A program made the position numbers and the translations under genes. DNA of 60,201 nucleotides from contig DAHXLD010000017.1 of NCBI GenBank assembly GCA_027371845.1, positions 1-60,201 on the forward strand, given 5' to 3'. The notes beneath the pieces were generated by a model. The model did not search any database. It was not told the origin of the DNA and was given only the letters and a program-made list of their open reading frames with translations. Positions 28,481 to 36,997 of the stretch are shown one piece after another; the first letter of the stretch is position 1, and every line of letters begins with the position of its first letter. This DNA comes from Candidatus Saccharimonadota bacterium (lineage in GTDB: Bacteria > Patescibacteriota > Saccharimonadia > Saccharimonadales > UBA4665).

Positions 28481-28756
28481 ATGAGATTTAAACCTAGCCA
28501 AAATTTAAGCGACATGGTCTCTATAGAAGATTATGGAGATAAACTTTGTACAGGTATGAATCCAGGTATTTTCTTTCCTCCAAGTGAAGAACAAATACGA
28601 GAAATGGGTGATAACGTGATCGAGTTTCCCGGAATGACTGAAAGAGCCCAGGAGATCTGCGGTCGTTGTATTTGTAGCTGGGTTTGTTTTTTAGCGGCCG
28701 ACTTACGGGGCGCTGAAGAAGGTATCTTTGGTGGGGTAGATTTTAGTCAACTTTAG
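28481..28756 (+). CDS. WhiB-like iron-sulfur regulatory protein
   Basis: The 91-residue protein fits the WhiB family. Four cysteines are spaced as Cys23, then Cys60-x2-Cys63-x5-Cys69 (CGRCICSWVC), the pattern that holds a [4Fe-4S] cluster. NPGIFFPP matches the conserved segment after the first Cys. EEGIFGGVDF matches the G[VI]WGG turn that contacts sigma factor in actinobacterial WhiB proteins, with Phe replacing Trp. The basic tail that often binds DNA is missing. TATAAT ends 8 nt before the ATG, so it is probably leaderless. Confidence 0.82.
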   Translation: MRFKPSQNLSDMVSIEDYGDKLCTGMNPGIFFPPSEEQIREMGDNVIEFPGMTERAQEICGRCICSWVCFLAADLRGAEEGIFGGVDFSQL

Positions 28757-29522
28757 AAAGTAAATTATACAATTTAATCCACGTTTCTAGATCAAGTTCT
28801 TGAGCTCGAGCTTTTAGGTTTATATTTAATAACTTAAAATTAATTAGTAATTCCTCTTTATAGCCTCTTTTAAGATTATTAAAAAGGGTTTTTCTTTTTG
28901 AAGAGAAACCCATTTTAATTAATTTAAATAATCTCTCAGAATTAAAATCATCTAGAGGCAAACTATTTTTTGGTTCTAATATAACAAGGTTGGAGTCTAC
29001 TTTGGGGGCTGGACTAAATGCTTCACGGCCGACAAAAGGCCCCTTAAAAACGTCAAAATAATACTGGGTTATAACGCCTAAAACCGAATAATTCTTTGCC
29101 TTGGCTGAAAGTCTTTCGGCTATTTCTTTTTGAACCAGAAGAATTATTTTGGTTGGTTTGTTCTTTAAATTAGCCAGGATTCGAATAAGATTAGAAGTCA
29201 GATAATAAGGGATGTTAGCAACTATCTTGTAATTTAATGGTAGATTATTAAAGTTGAATTTTAGAATACTTTCATTATGTAATTCTAGGTTGCTAAGTTT
29301 TAAATCTCTAAGCATTTGAAATAGTTTAGGATCAATTTCAACTGCAATAACATGACATTTTTTAATAAGTCTTAAGGTTAAATTACCGGTTCCTGGTCCA
29401 ATTTCTAATACATGATCATCTTTGGATAATTCTGCCAAATCAACGATCTGATCTAAAATGACTTGATCAATTAACCAGTGCTGGCCCAAGCTCTTATTGG
29501 TTTTTATTTTACCAATTTCCAT
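28743..29522 (-). CDS. rsmA: 16S rRNA dimethyladenosine transferase
   Basis: RsmA (KsgA) dimethylates two adjacent adenosines near the 3' end of 16S rRNA. The SAM-binding motif is HVLEIGPGTGNLTLRL and the catalytic NIPY motif appears as IVANIPYYLTSNLI. AFSPAPKVDSNLVIL is the usual downstream signature. It starts KSLGQHWLID, the typical N terminus. It overlaps the RpfB-like gene by 14 bp and the convergent WhiB-like gene by 14 bp. Confidence 0.95.
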   Translation of the reverse strand: MEIGKIKTNKSLGQHWLIDQVILDQIVDLAELSKDDHVLEIGPGTGNLTLRLIKKCHVIAVEIDPKLFQMLRDLKLSNLELHNESILKFNFNNLPLNYKIVANIPYYLTSNLIRILANLKNKPTKIILLVQKEIAERLSAKAKNYSVLGVITQYYFDVFKGPFVGREAFSPAPKVDSNLVILEPKNSLPLDDFNSERLFKLIKMGFSSKRKTLFNNLKRGYKEELLINFKLLNINLKARAQELDLETWIKLYNLLSKVD

Positions 29523-30786
29523 TATTTATCCAATGAATATAGGCATTATACCATCCACCATATCTAGAATTAGCATAAGAATTACACCACTCTAACTGGG
29601 TAATGGGATTAGTTGCCCAATCAGATCCAGCGCTAGACATTTTATAACCTGGGGTTGCTTGACATAATCCGTATCCATTAGGAGTATAGGCGTTATCGGG
29701 AATGGCTGGACAATAATGTTCTCCCTGAGCTTTAGTTGGGCACCACCCAGATTCATGACTAATGATATAGTCAGCGTATTGATAATCAGTAGAAGATATG
29801 CCCGCTAAAGCCATATCCCCTTTTATGCCGCTTAGGCTGGTTCCTTCAACCACTATTTCAGTAACTGGTTGAATAGTTATAATCGTCTGAAGACTAGTAG
29901 TATTGACTACAATCTTATTTTGGGTTTGATCTTCGTAGGTAATGACCTCCTGTCCAGCCGAACCTTGCTGTCTAATAGCACTGGTGCCATAAGCTAAGCT
30001 CGAAGAATAAATTGTCTGGATTGGCATTGGAATAGCTTGGGTAATGGTCGTAATTTTTATTCCCTGTCTGACAATATAGACTACTTGATTCGAAGTAATG
30101 GGAGAGTTCAAGGCGGGCAATACTTTATCTTTTGGAGCTAACTTAATATGCTCCTTTTTTATAAGCTCGGCGACCGTTTTAGCGTGGGTTCTAATTAGGA
30201 TATTTTTACCATACAGGTTGAGGTTGATAGGAGTGGCTGGATTAATGATTATACTTTGACCAATAACTCCGCTTTTTAAAAAGTTGGTTGATGGCGTGGC
30301 CGAAACATAATCTTCTGGGTAGACATTAACCCCCGATTGCTGAACGACTGCTCTTGGAGTTGTGGCAGCTGAATAGGTGAAGACTACCCCGCTGGGCGTA
30401 TCGATCGCAACCGGTTTAGCCCTAAAAATATTTATTCTAAAATCATCCTGGTTTATTTCTGTATTTAAAGCGGGTTCAACAACGTCCCCATGATGTAAAA
30501 TGATCTTAAGTTTTTTCAAAAGTATACCAACAGTTTTATCTTTAGTTGGAACAACTTGTTGCACCCCATCATGAGAAATAATTACTATTTTAGAATTAGA
30601 TATAACTCTTATTGTCCTTGTGTTCTGGATAAAATGATAAAGGACTAAAGTCATTAGACTTAGAGATATTATCGTAATAACCGGGACCTTAACTCCTGGA
30701 TGTTTAATAATATGTTTAAATCTTCTAAACTGGCGTCTTTTAAATCGTACTAGCTTATATAACAATGATCTTTTATTTAGTCTCAT
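29509..30786 (-). CDS. RpfB/YabE-like protein: DUF348 repeats, G5 domain, lysozyme-like domain
   Basis: After a basic N terminus and one transmembrane segment (VPVITIISLSLMTLVLYHFI) come DUF348-type repeats (about 75-265), a G5 domain (about 268-345, with VITYEDQTQNK and PVTEIVVEGT) and a C-terminal transglycosylase-like domain (ADYIISHESGWCPTKAQ with a probable catalytic Glu, then NGYGLCQATPGYKM). The layout matches actinobacterial resuscitation-promoting factor RpfB, a wall-cleaving protein. rpfB-rsmA adjacency is common in Gram-positives. It should act outside the membrane on peptidoglycan. Confidence 0.88.
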   Translation of the reverse strand: MRLNKRSLLYKLVRFKRRQFRRFKHIIKHPGVKVPVITIISLSLMTLVLYHFIQNTRTIRVISNSKIVIISHDGVQQVVPTKDKTVGILLKKLKIILHHGDVVEPALNTEINQDDFRINIFRAKPVAIDTPSGVVFTYSAATTPRAVVQQSGVNVYPEDYVSATPSTNFLKSGVIGQSIIINPATPINLNLYGKNILIRTHAKTVAELIKKEHIKLAPKDKVLPALNSPITSNQVVYIVRQGIKITTITQAIPMPIQTIYSSSLAYGTSAIRQQGSAGQEVITYEDQTQNKIVVNTTSLQTIITIQPVTEIVVEGTSLSGIKGDMALAGISSTDYQYADYIISHESGWCPTKAQGEHYCPAIPDNAYTPNGYGLCQATPGYKMSSAGSDWATNPITQLEWCNSYANSRYGGWYNAYIHWINNGNW

Positions 30787-30859
30787 ATGATAACAGACGT
30801 AGAAATTAGATAGTTGGGAAAGAATAATTAGCTACGCGCTTAATTAATTGTATCAGATA

Positions 30860-31333
30860 TTAAGATTTAATTTTTAATTTTTGAACAAAGATTATGGTCT
30901 GATCTTCAAATAAATTAGGATTTTTAATAATATCTTTAACCTTAAACCATTTAATATCTACAATTTCTAGTTTTTTAACTATTTCGGTTGCTGGTTTTTG
31001 GTTAAAAGTTGTCTTATAAAATATCAAGAAACGCCTAAAGATTAAATATTTATCAGTGTATTGAGATACTTTAACAATATTTTTATTCCCAAGATTAATG
31101 CCAGTCTCTTCATAAACTTCTCTTTTAACAGATTCTAGATCGCTTTCTTTCCTCTTAATGCCCCCGCCCGGGAAACCCCACTTATTATCTGACAACCAAG
31201 ATTTAACCATTAAGATTTGATCATTGCATACTATTGCCACTCTACTTCGCCTTGAGTTATTCAAAAGTAAATAAATTATAGGTTTTGAAAATGCAAAGAT
31301 GACGTTTCCCGTTCTTAAGAAAAGTTCTCTCAT
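30860..31333 (-). CDS. NUDIX hydrolase
   Basis: The 157-residue protein contains a full Nudix box: GGGIKRKESDLESVKREV followed by YEETGI, matching GX5EX7REUXEEXGU. The family hydrolyses nucleoside diphosphates linked to another moiety, including oxidised nucleotides. A hydrophobic N-terminal stretch (FAFSKPIIYLLL) is present and could be a membrane-proximal helix. It overlaps the upstream helicase by 4 bp (ATGA), so the two are co-translated. The substrate cannot be deduced. Confidence 0.9.
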   Translation of the reverse strand: MRELFLRTGNVIFAFSKPIIYLLLNNSRRSRVAIVCNDQILMVKSWLSDNKWGFPGGGIKRKESDLESVKREVYEETGINLGNKNIVKVSQYTDKYLIFRRFLIFYKTTFNQKPATEIVKKLEIVDIKWFKVKDIIKNPNLFEDQTIIFVQKLKIKS

Positions 31334-33459
31334 ATCTTCTCAATCTTGGCAAAACTTAAATTTATTTTTTTAAGACCCTTACCCTTAAAATAAATAGCGG
31401 CAAAGTCTCCTTCAAGTTCCATTACGGTACCTCGGCCAAAATAATCGTGATTTATTTGATCGCCAATATTTAATTCAGGGAGAATCCAAACTTCGTCGTT
31501 CGAAGGCTTTAAATCTTTAGGCTCAAACGAATAATAGGGTTCTTTATCTTGCAAAAACTCAGCATCAATATCTTCTAAGAAACGACTAGGCGGATTATGT
31601 TGAATACCTCCGTAAAGCATTCGAGAAGCTGCATAAAGCATATAAAGTTCTTTCTTCGCTCTGGTCATACCAACATAACAAAGCCTTCTTTCTTCCTCCA
31701 TTTCGCTAGCCTCATATAAGGATCTCGAGTGTGGGAATAATGTTTCTTCCATGCCGCACATAAAGACAATTTCAAATTCTAATCCTTTGGCCGAATGTAG
31801 TGTCATTAAGGTTACAGAATTCTTAGAATCCTTAATGGAATCTAGATCAGATATTAAAGCAACTTCTTCCAAGAATCCGGATAAACCAAGTTCTTGATAT
31901 TCACTGGCCACACTCAGTAACTCTTTAACGTTTTCTTTACGGGACTCTCCCTGAACGGTACCATCATCTAGATACCTATAGTAGTCCAGTCTTCGAATTA
32001 AGGAATCTATTAAACCGCTCAACTGAGTTGTGCCCTCAATCTTTCTTAAGCTACTTAATATATCGAAAAGACTACTCAATCCTTCTTGGGCTTTTTTAGA
32101 CAAGTCCTGACATTCATTAATTAACTCTAGAGCCCTTAAAATGCTCCCCTTCTGTTCAGCAAACTCCCAAAACATATTTAAATTTTTAGGTCCTAGAGAT
32201 CTTCTCGGGACGTTAATAATCCTTTCTAAAGATGCCCTGTCTTCGGGTTGATAGATTAATCTTAGATAAGCGATTATATCTTTTATTTCTTTTCGTTCAT
32301 AAAACTTAACCCCTCCAACAATACGATAATTAACCCCGTGCCTTACAAAAGCTTCTTCTAAAGATCGGCTTTGAGCATTTGTTCGATAAAGTACGGCAAA
32401 ATCATTTAATTTTCGATGCCCTAAATTAAGACCCTCTTTAATCTTATTAATGATGAAATCAGCTTCGGCTCTTTCGTTATTAACTTGAACGACCTGAACT
32501 GGTTGACCGCTAACTTGATCGGTCCATAATTTCTTATCGCTCCTATTGTCGTTTTTGGAAATAACGGCATAAGCCGCATCAAGAATTTCTTTTGTGGATC
32601 GGTAATTTTGTTCCAATTTAATAATTTTGGTGTTTGGAAAGTCTTTTTCAAAATTTAAGATATTTCTAAAATCAGCCCCTCGCCAACTATATATGCTTTG
32701 CCAGTCATCGCCCACTACGGCAATATTAAGATTTTTGGAGCTTAATAGTTTAACTAACTTATACTGAGAGGCATTGGTGTCCTGATACTCGTCTATTAAT
32801 ATGTATTTGAATTTATCTTGCCACTTCTTTCGAACTTCTCGATGTTGGCTAAATAATTTGACGGTTTTCGATATTAAATCATCAAAGTCTAAAGCGACAG
32901 CAGTTTTTAATTCTTTTTCATATTTAGGATATATTTCAACGGCAATCTTTTGAGTAGGATTAAATGCTAGGTTTTTTACTTCCGAGGGTTCGAGCATTTC
33001 GTTCTTAGTGTTACTAATAAAATTAAGAACTTCTCTTTTAGAGTATTCCTTTTCGCTTATACCCATATTCTTAAAAATTCTTTTAATTACTGAAAGTTGA
33101 TCACTTTCATCGAATATCACAAAGTTTTTAGGTATTTTTAAAAACGTACCATCTTCTCTTAAAATTCTTACACATATGCTATGGAAGGTTCCCATAAACG
33201 GCATGAAATGATAGTTGTTTGGAGTTTTTAATAAATTAGATATCCTTTCTCGCATTTCACTTGCAGCTTTATTGGTAAAAGTAACGGCTAATATTTGATC
33301 AGGGGTAGCTAGATGCTCCAAAAGAATATAGGCTATTCTATGAACTAAGGTTTTAGTCTTACCACTGCCAGCTCCTGCCTGTATCAATAAAGGACCTTCA
33401 GTTGAGGTAACGGCATCTTGTTGTTGGCTATTTAAGCCAACTAATAAGTCTTCAAACAT
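31330..33459 (-). CDS. UvrD/PcrA-family DNA helicase
   Basis: This superfamily 1A 3'-5' helicase has Walker A QAGAGSGKTKTLVHRI, motif Ia AVTFTNKAASEMRERI, motif II ILIDEYQDTN, motif III VVGDDWQSIYSWRGAD, motif IV LEQNYRSTKEIL and motif VI EERRLCYVGMTRAKKEL. The C-terminal tail (LNIGDQINHDYFGRGTVMELEGD) matches the PcrA-type RNA-polymerase-binding Tudor-like segment. Length 709 is typical. It likely serves repair and replication restart, complementing UvrA. Confidence 0.95.
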   Translation of the reverse strand: MFEDLLVGLNSQQQDAVTSTEGPLLIQAGAGSGKTKTLVHRIAYILLEHLATPDQILAVTFTNKAASEMRERISNLLKTPNNYHFMPFMGTFHSICVRILREDGTFLKIPKNFVIFDESDQLSVIKRIFKNMGISEKEYSKREVLNFISNTKNEMLEPSEVKNLAFNPTQKIAVEIYPKYEKELKTAVALDFDDLISKTVKLFSQHREVRKKWQDKFKYILIDEYQDTNASQYKLVKLLSSKNLNIAVVGDDWQSIYSWRGADFRNILNFEKDFPNTKIIKLEQNYRSTKEILDAAYAVISKNDNRSDKKLWTDQVSGQPVQVVQVNNERAEADFIINKIKEGLNLGHRKLNDFAVLYRTNAQSRSLEEAFVRHGVNYRIVGGVKFYERKEIKDIIAYLRLIYQPEDRASLERIINVPRRSLGPKNLNMFWEFAEQKGSILRALELINECQDLSKKAQEGLSSLFDILSSLRKIEGTTQLSGLIDSLIRRLDYYRYLDDGTVQGESRKENVKELLSVASEYQELGLSGFLEEVALISDLDSIKDSKNSVTLMTLHSAKGLEFEIVFMCGMEETLFPHSRSLYEASEMEEERRLCYVGMTRAKKELYMLYAASRMLYGGIQHNPPSRFLEDIDAEFLQDKEPYYSFEPKDLKPSNDEVWILPELNIGDQINHDYFGRGTVMELEGDFAAIYFKGKGLKKINLSFAKIEKI

Positions 33460-33500
33460 CTCTTTATTCTAGCAATTTTTTAAATTAATTTACTATTATT

Positions 33501-34304
33501 TTAGAGTTTAATTAGGCCTGAACTTGAAGCGACATAAAGCCATACAGCAATTAAGGCTAAGCTTAATATTATGCCCGCAATCACAAAATGTTTTGTTTTT
33601 CTTTTCTGAGATCTATTTATTGGTAAGAAATATTGTTTACTTTCGACCATTCGATCAATCTCTAGTTGTCGTTGCTGTTCTTCCTGCTCTTTAAGCTGAG
33701 CAAGTTTTTCTTCACTAGACTCATTAACTTGTTTTTTATTTATTAAAGAGTTGTTAGAGTATTCCTCATTTGGCTCTAAAGAAGCGTTCTCGTTAGTTGT
33801 CGTATCGTTTTTAGGAGGCTCGTTTTTTTCATCGGTCGGTTCGGGGGTATTAGTTATCTCAATGTTCGAATCTTGATCTTTGATGGTAGGGGTTACATTT
33901 TCTTTTAAGTCTTCAGTTGTCTCTTCTACGACGGGTTTTGAATCACCTTGTTCTTGTTCTTGTTGCTGGGAGCTTTGAGAATCAACAATGTTTAAGCTAC
34001 TATCTGCATTTTGATCTTGATTAAGCTGATCTTGGTCCTTGTCAACTGGGTTTTCTTTTAGGTTGTCTCGAATTGGCTCAATATTAATCTTTCTGGATAA
34101 AGTCTTTGGAAGCTCAGGCGGTCCCGTAGGCTGTTCCTGGCTAATCGTATCATCCATATCTACATTGGAGTTATCGCTTATCATAGGGTCTTTTAAAATA
34201 GGCTTGGACTTAATTATTATGTTCTTAGAAGATTCTGATGGTTTAGTTGAACCAGGATTAGAAACATCCATTACTTTTTTGTCATTTTTATTGTTTAGAG
34301 CCAT
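33501..34304 (-). CDS. acidic low-complexity protein with C-terminal membrane anchor
   Basis: Residues 1-200 are disordered, rich in Asp, Glu, Gln, Asn, Ser and Pro. A coiled-coil, Glu/Gln-rich segment (about 195-220) and a basic patch (RSQKRKTKH) precede one C-terminal transmembrane helix (FVIAGIILSLALIAVWLYV). It has no family I recognise. It begins immediately before the tpiA stop codon with its ribosome site inside tpiA, so it belongs to the pgk-tpiA operon. A membrane scaffold is one possibility, without direct evidence. Confidence 0.7.
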   Translation of the reverse strand: MALNNKNDKKVMDVSNPGSTKPSESSKNIIIKSKPILKDPMISDNSNVDMDDTISQEQPTGPPELPKTLSRKINIEPIRDNLKENPVDKDQDQLNQDQNADSSLNIVDSQSSQQQEQEQGDSKPVVEETTEDLKENVTPTIKDQDSNIEITNTPEPTDEKNEPPKNDTTTNENASLEPNEEYSNNSLINKKQVNESSEEKLAQLKEQEEQQRQLEIDRMVESKQYFLPINRSQKRKTKHFVIAGIILSLALIAVWLYVASSSGLIKL

Positions 34305-35081
34305 TTACTCTTTTCCCCTTATTAAATAAGCTTTGTTAATAATTTTCGCGAATTCTAAATAATTCAAACTAGCGCCCCCAATTAAAGCGCCATCACAATT
34401 CTCTAGGGCTAAATAGCCTGAAACGCTATCGGGATTAACGCTTCCTCCATATAGAATCCTGACTTCTTCGGCTACTTTTGAGCCATAAAGTTCAGATATT
34501 TGATAAACTATAAAGTCAATAACTCTTTGGATATCTTGAGGTTTAGCCACCTCTCCTTGAAATGTACTTATAGCCCAAATCGGTTCATAGGCTATCACAA
34601 TGCCTCGAACTTCTTCGGCCGTTAAATTACTTAAGGCCGTTATCAACTGATCGTGGATTACTCTTTTAGTTTCACCGGCTATTCTTTCAGCTTTGGTTTC
34701 ACCAATACATAAAATTGGAGTCAGACCGTTACGATAACAAGCCGAGACCTTATCTCTAACGGTTTCTAAATCTTCATGAAAGTATAATCGTCTTTCGCTA
34801 TGACCAATTATGACGTACTTAACTAGATCTCTTAACATCGTAAAGCTAACTTCTCCAGTAAAAGCTCCCTCGTCCTTAAAGTAAGCATTTTGAGCAGCCA
34901 GTTTAATTTTGCGGTGATCTACCTCTAAACTCAGTGGTTGAATTGCTAAAAAAGAAGGAGCAATAACAACCTCAATATTACGATGAACCGGAACTTCTTT
35001 ATTAAAACGGTTTATATATATACTCGCTGAAGAGACGTTGAGGTGCATTTTCCAATTGGCTACGATAAGATTTTTCTTCAT
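34305..35081 (-). CDS. tpiA: triosephosphate isomerase
   Basis: TpiA interconverts dihydroxyacetone phosphate and glyceraldehyde 3-phosphate. VANWKMHLN holds the active Lys, VIIGHSERR the His, and IVIAYEPIWAIST the catalytic Glu; ILYGGSVNPDSV is the phosphate loop. At 258 residues it is full length. It follows pgk on the minus strand, the common lower-glycolysis pairing. Confidence 0.97.
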   Translation of the reverse strand: MKKNLIVANWKMHLNVSSASIYINRFNKEVPVHRNIEVVIAPSFLAIQPLSLEVDHRKIKLAAQNAYFKDEGAFTGEVSFTMLRDLVKYVIIGHSERRLYFHEDLETVRDKVSACYRNGLTPILCIGETKAERIAGETKRVIHDQLITALSNLTAEEVRGIVIAYEPIWAISTFQGEVAKPQDIQRVIDFIVYQISELYGSKVAEEVRILYGGSVNPDSVSGYLALENCDGALIGGASLNYLEFAKIINKAYLIRGKE

Positions 35082-35124
35082 AATGCTATTCTAATATTTT
35101 AACAAAAAGCTTAAGTATTTTATA

Positions 35125-36408
35125 CTATTTATCTAATAGCGCCTCGACCCCGGGCAATTTATGGCCAGACATAAGTTCTAGACTAGCTCCTCCGCCCGTA
35201 GATAAGTGATTAACGGCGTCATTTAGGTGACGACTCTCAATATATCCAACGGTATCCCCTCCACCTACTACGCTAAACGGTTTTTTACCAAAATCTCCCA
35301 TTAAAGACTGAATTATTAAATCTGTACCGTGAGCATACGGCCCAACTGGATCATGATAACCCTGTACTTCTGTTACTCCCATTGTTCCATTCCATATTAA
35401 GGTATTAGAAAGTTGCAATGCTCCAGCAATAAAAGCTCCGCTAAATGGTCCTATGTCTAAAATTAGTTCATCCTCGGCTATCTTAGCTGTTTGAATAGAA
35501 GGTTTTTTAGGATAAGATTCGATGTCAGATATTACGTTGGTAGACCAATCAACAATTCTAGTATTAATATTTGGAGCCATTTTTTTAGAAACAACTCCGT
35601 CAAACGGTAAACAAAAAATAAAATCTCTAGCTTTTTTAGTTTTTGCAACTTTGGCTAAAATATCTTTGGCAATTGGAATATCTTGCTTATCATAAATACT
35701 TCTTCCAATTTCTATCCCAAGGGCCGCTAAAAAAGTATTGGCCATGGCTCCTCCGATAGCCATAAAATCGGCTATTTCAACAAATCTGTTAATTATGTCT
35801 ATCTTATCTGATACTTTAGCTCCTCCAACAATAGTAGCTAATGGCCTTTTGGGGTTCTTTAAAACTTCGCTAATTATATCGACTTCTTTCTCTAACAAGA
35901 ATCCAGCAACCGAGGGTAATTCCTTGGTGATTGCCGAAGTTGAAGCATGGGACCTATGGACTACTCCAAAAGCATCTTGAACAAATACTTCAGAATATTT
36001 AGCTAATTCATGAGCAAAGTTTTGGTCGTTATTCTCTTCTTCTTTATGAAAACGGAGGTTTTCCAATAACAATATATGGCCACTAGTCAACTTTTGTTTG
36101 GCGTTCTCAACCTTGTCGCCGATACAGTCCGTCACAAACTCAACTGGTTTATCTAATAACTCCTGAAGTCTTTTAGCCACCGGAAAAAGACTGAATTCGG
36201 GATTAGGTTTTCCTTGAGGACGCCCTAAATGAGAACATATTACTATTTTGGAATTTTGGTTAAGTAAATATTTAATTGTATCTAAAGATTGAACTATCCT
36301 ATAATCGTCAGTGATCTGACCATTTTTAATAGGAACATTATAATCAGTCCTGAGCAATACAGACTTACCTTTTAAATTAATATCCCTAATTGTTTTTTTT
36401 ACGAACAT
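35125..36408 (-). CDS. pgk: phosphoglycerate kinase
   Basis: Pgk makes ATP from 1,3-bisphosphoglycerate. VLLRTDYNVPIKNGQI, ICSHLGRP and LLLENLRFHKEEE are the N-terminal substrate-binding motifs; IVGGAKVSDKI and FSVVGGGDTVGYIE mark the nucleotide side, with GGGASLELMSG at the end. The 427-residue length is normal. GGGTGGG precedes the ATG as a ribosome site. It heads the pgk-tpiA-33501 transcription unit. Confidence 0.97.
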   Translation of the reverse strand: MFVKKTIRDINLKGKSVLLRTDYNVPIKNGQITDDYRIVQSLDTIKYLLNQNSKIVICSHLGRPQGKPNPEFSLFPVAKRLQELLDKPVEFVTDCIGDKVENAKQKLTSGHILLLENLRFHKEEENNDQNFAHELAKYSEVFVQDAFGVVHRSHASTSAITKELPSVAGFLLEKEVDIISEVLKNPKRPLATIVGGAKVSDKIDIINRFVEIADFMAIGGAMANTFLAALGIEIGRSIYDKQDIPIAKDILAKVAKTKKARDFIFCLPFDGVVSKKMAPNINTRIVDWSTNVISDIESYPKKPSIQTAKIAEDELILDIGPFSGAFIAGALQLSNTLIWNGTMGVTEVQGYHDPVGPYAHGTDLIIQSLMGDFGKKPFSVVGGGDTVGYIESRHLNDAVNHLSTGGGASLELMSGHKLPGVEALLDK

Positions 36409-36505
36409 CCCACCCGTTTTCTTTACTTTTACTGTATTTAATTATTACACATCCAAATTTAATTTTCTATTTATAATATGTTCGGATGATTAAAGAACTA
36501 TTATC

Positions 36506-36997
36506 TTAGGGCATTTTGTCGTGGATAAAATTATATTTGAATATTTGATTATTATTAATTATCCGAGTATCGACTTCATCATAACCGACCCTATTCATTT
36601 CACTAATCGTAAAACTAGTTTGGTTAACTTTAATAACGAAGGCAACGTGTCCTAAACCTCCCGGAGCATTAGGGTCCTGCATTATAGACCCAATAGTTGG
36701 AGTTTGATTAACTAAATAACCGGCTTTAATGGCATTTTTAGCCCAATCAATGGCATTGCCCCAATTATTAGGAATAGGATCCTTTAATTTAAATCTGAGT
36801 AAATAAACCCAATAAGTACAGTTTCCAAAAGCATATTTGTCATTTGAAAGAATCGGACCCGTATATATATAAATGTTTTGATTTTTGAAATATTTATTAT
36901 CTAGAGCTGATAGATTAGTAATTGAAGAAAGAGTAATTACTGGCAACAACACCACTAGAAACATAACAGTACTAATAATTAATACTGGATGTTTCAT
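36506..36997 (-). CDS. CHAP-domain cell-wall hydrolase at the end of the secretion operon
   Basis: The 163-residue protein has an N-terminal signal or anchor (VLIISTVMFLVVLLPVITL) and a CHAP domain: FGNCTYWVYLLRF supplies the Cys and GGLGHVAFVIKV the His. It overlaps the VirB4-like gene by 4 bp and is the last gene of the type IV secretion operon. That position suggests it opens peptidoglycan for the apparatus, the job VirB1-type transglycosylases do elsewhere, but with a peptide-cleaving fold. Confidence 0.88.
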   Translation of the reverse strand: MKHPVLIISTVMFLVVLLPVITLSSITNLSALDNKYFKNQNIYIYTGPILSNDKYAFGNCTYWVYLLRFKLKDPIPNNWGNAIDWAKNAIKAGYLVNQTPTIGSIMQDPNAPGGLGHVAFVIKVNQTSFTISEMNRVGYDEVDTRIINNNQIFKYNFIHDKMP

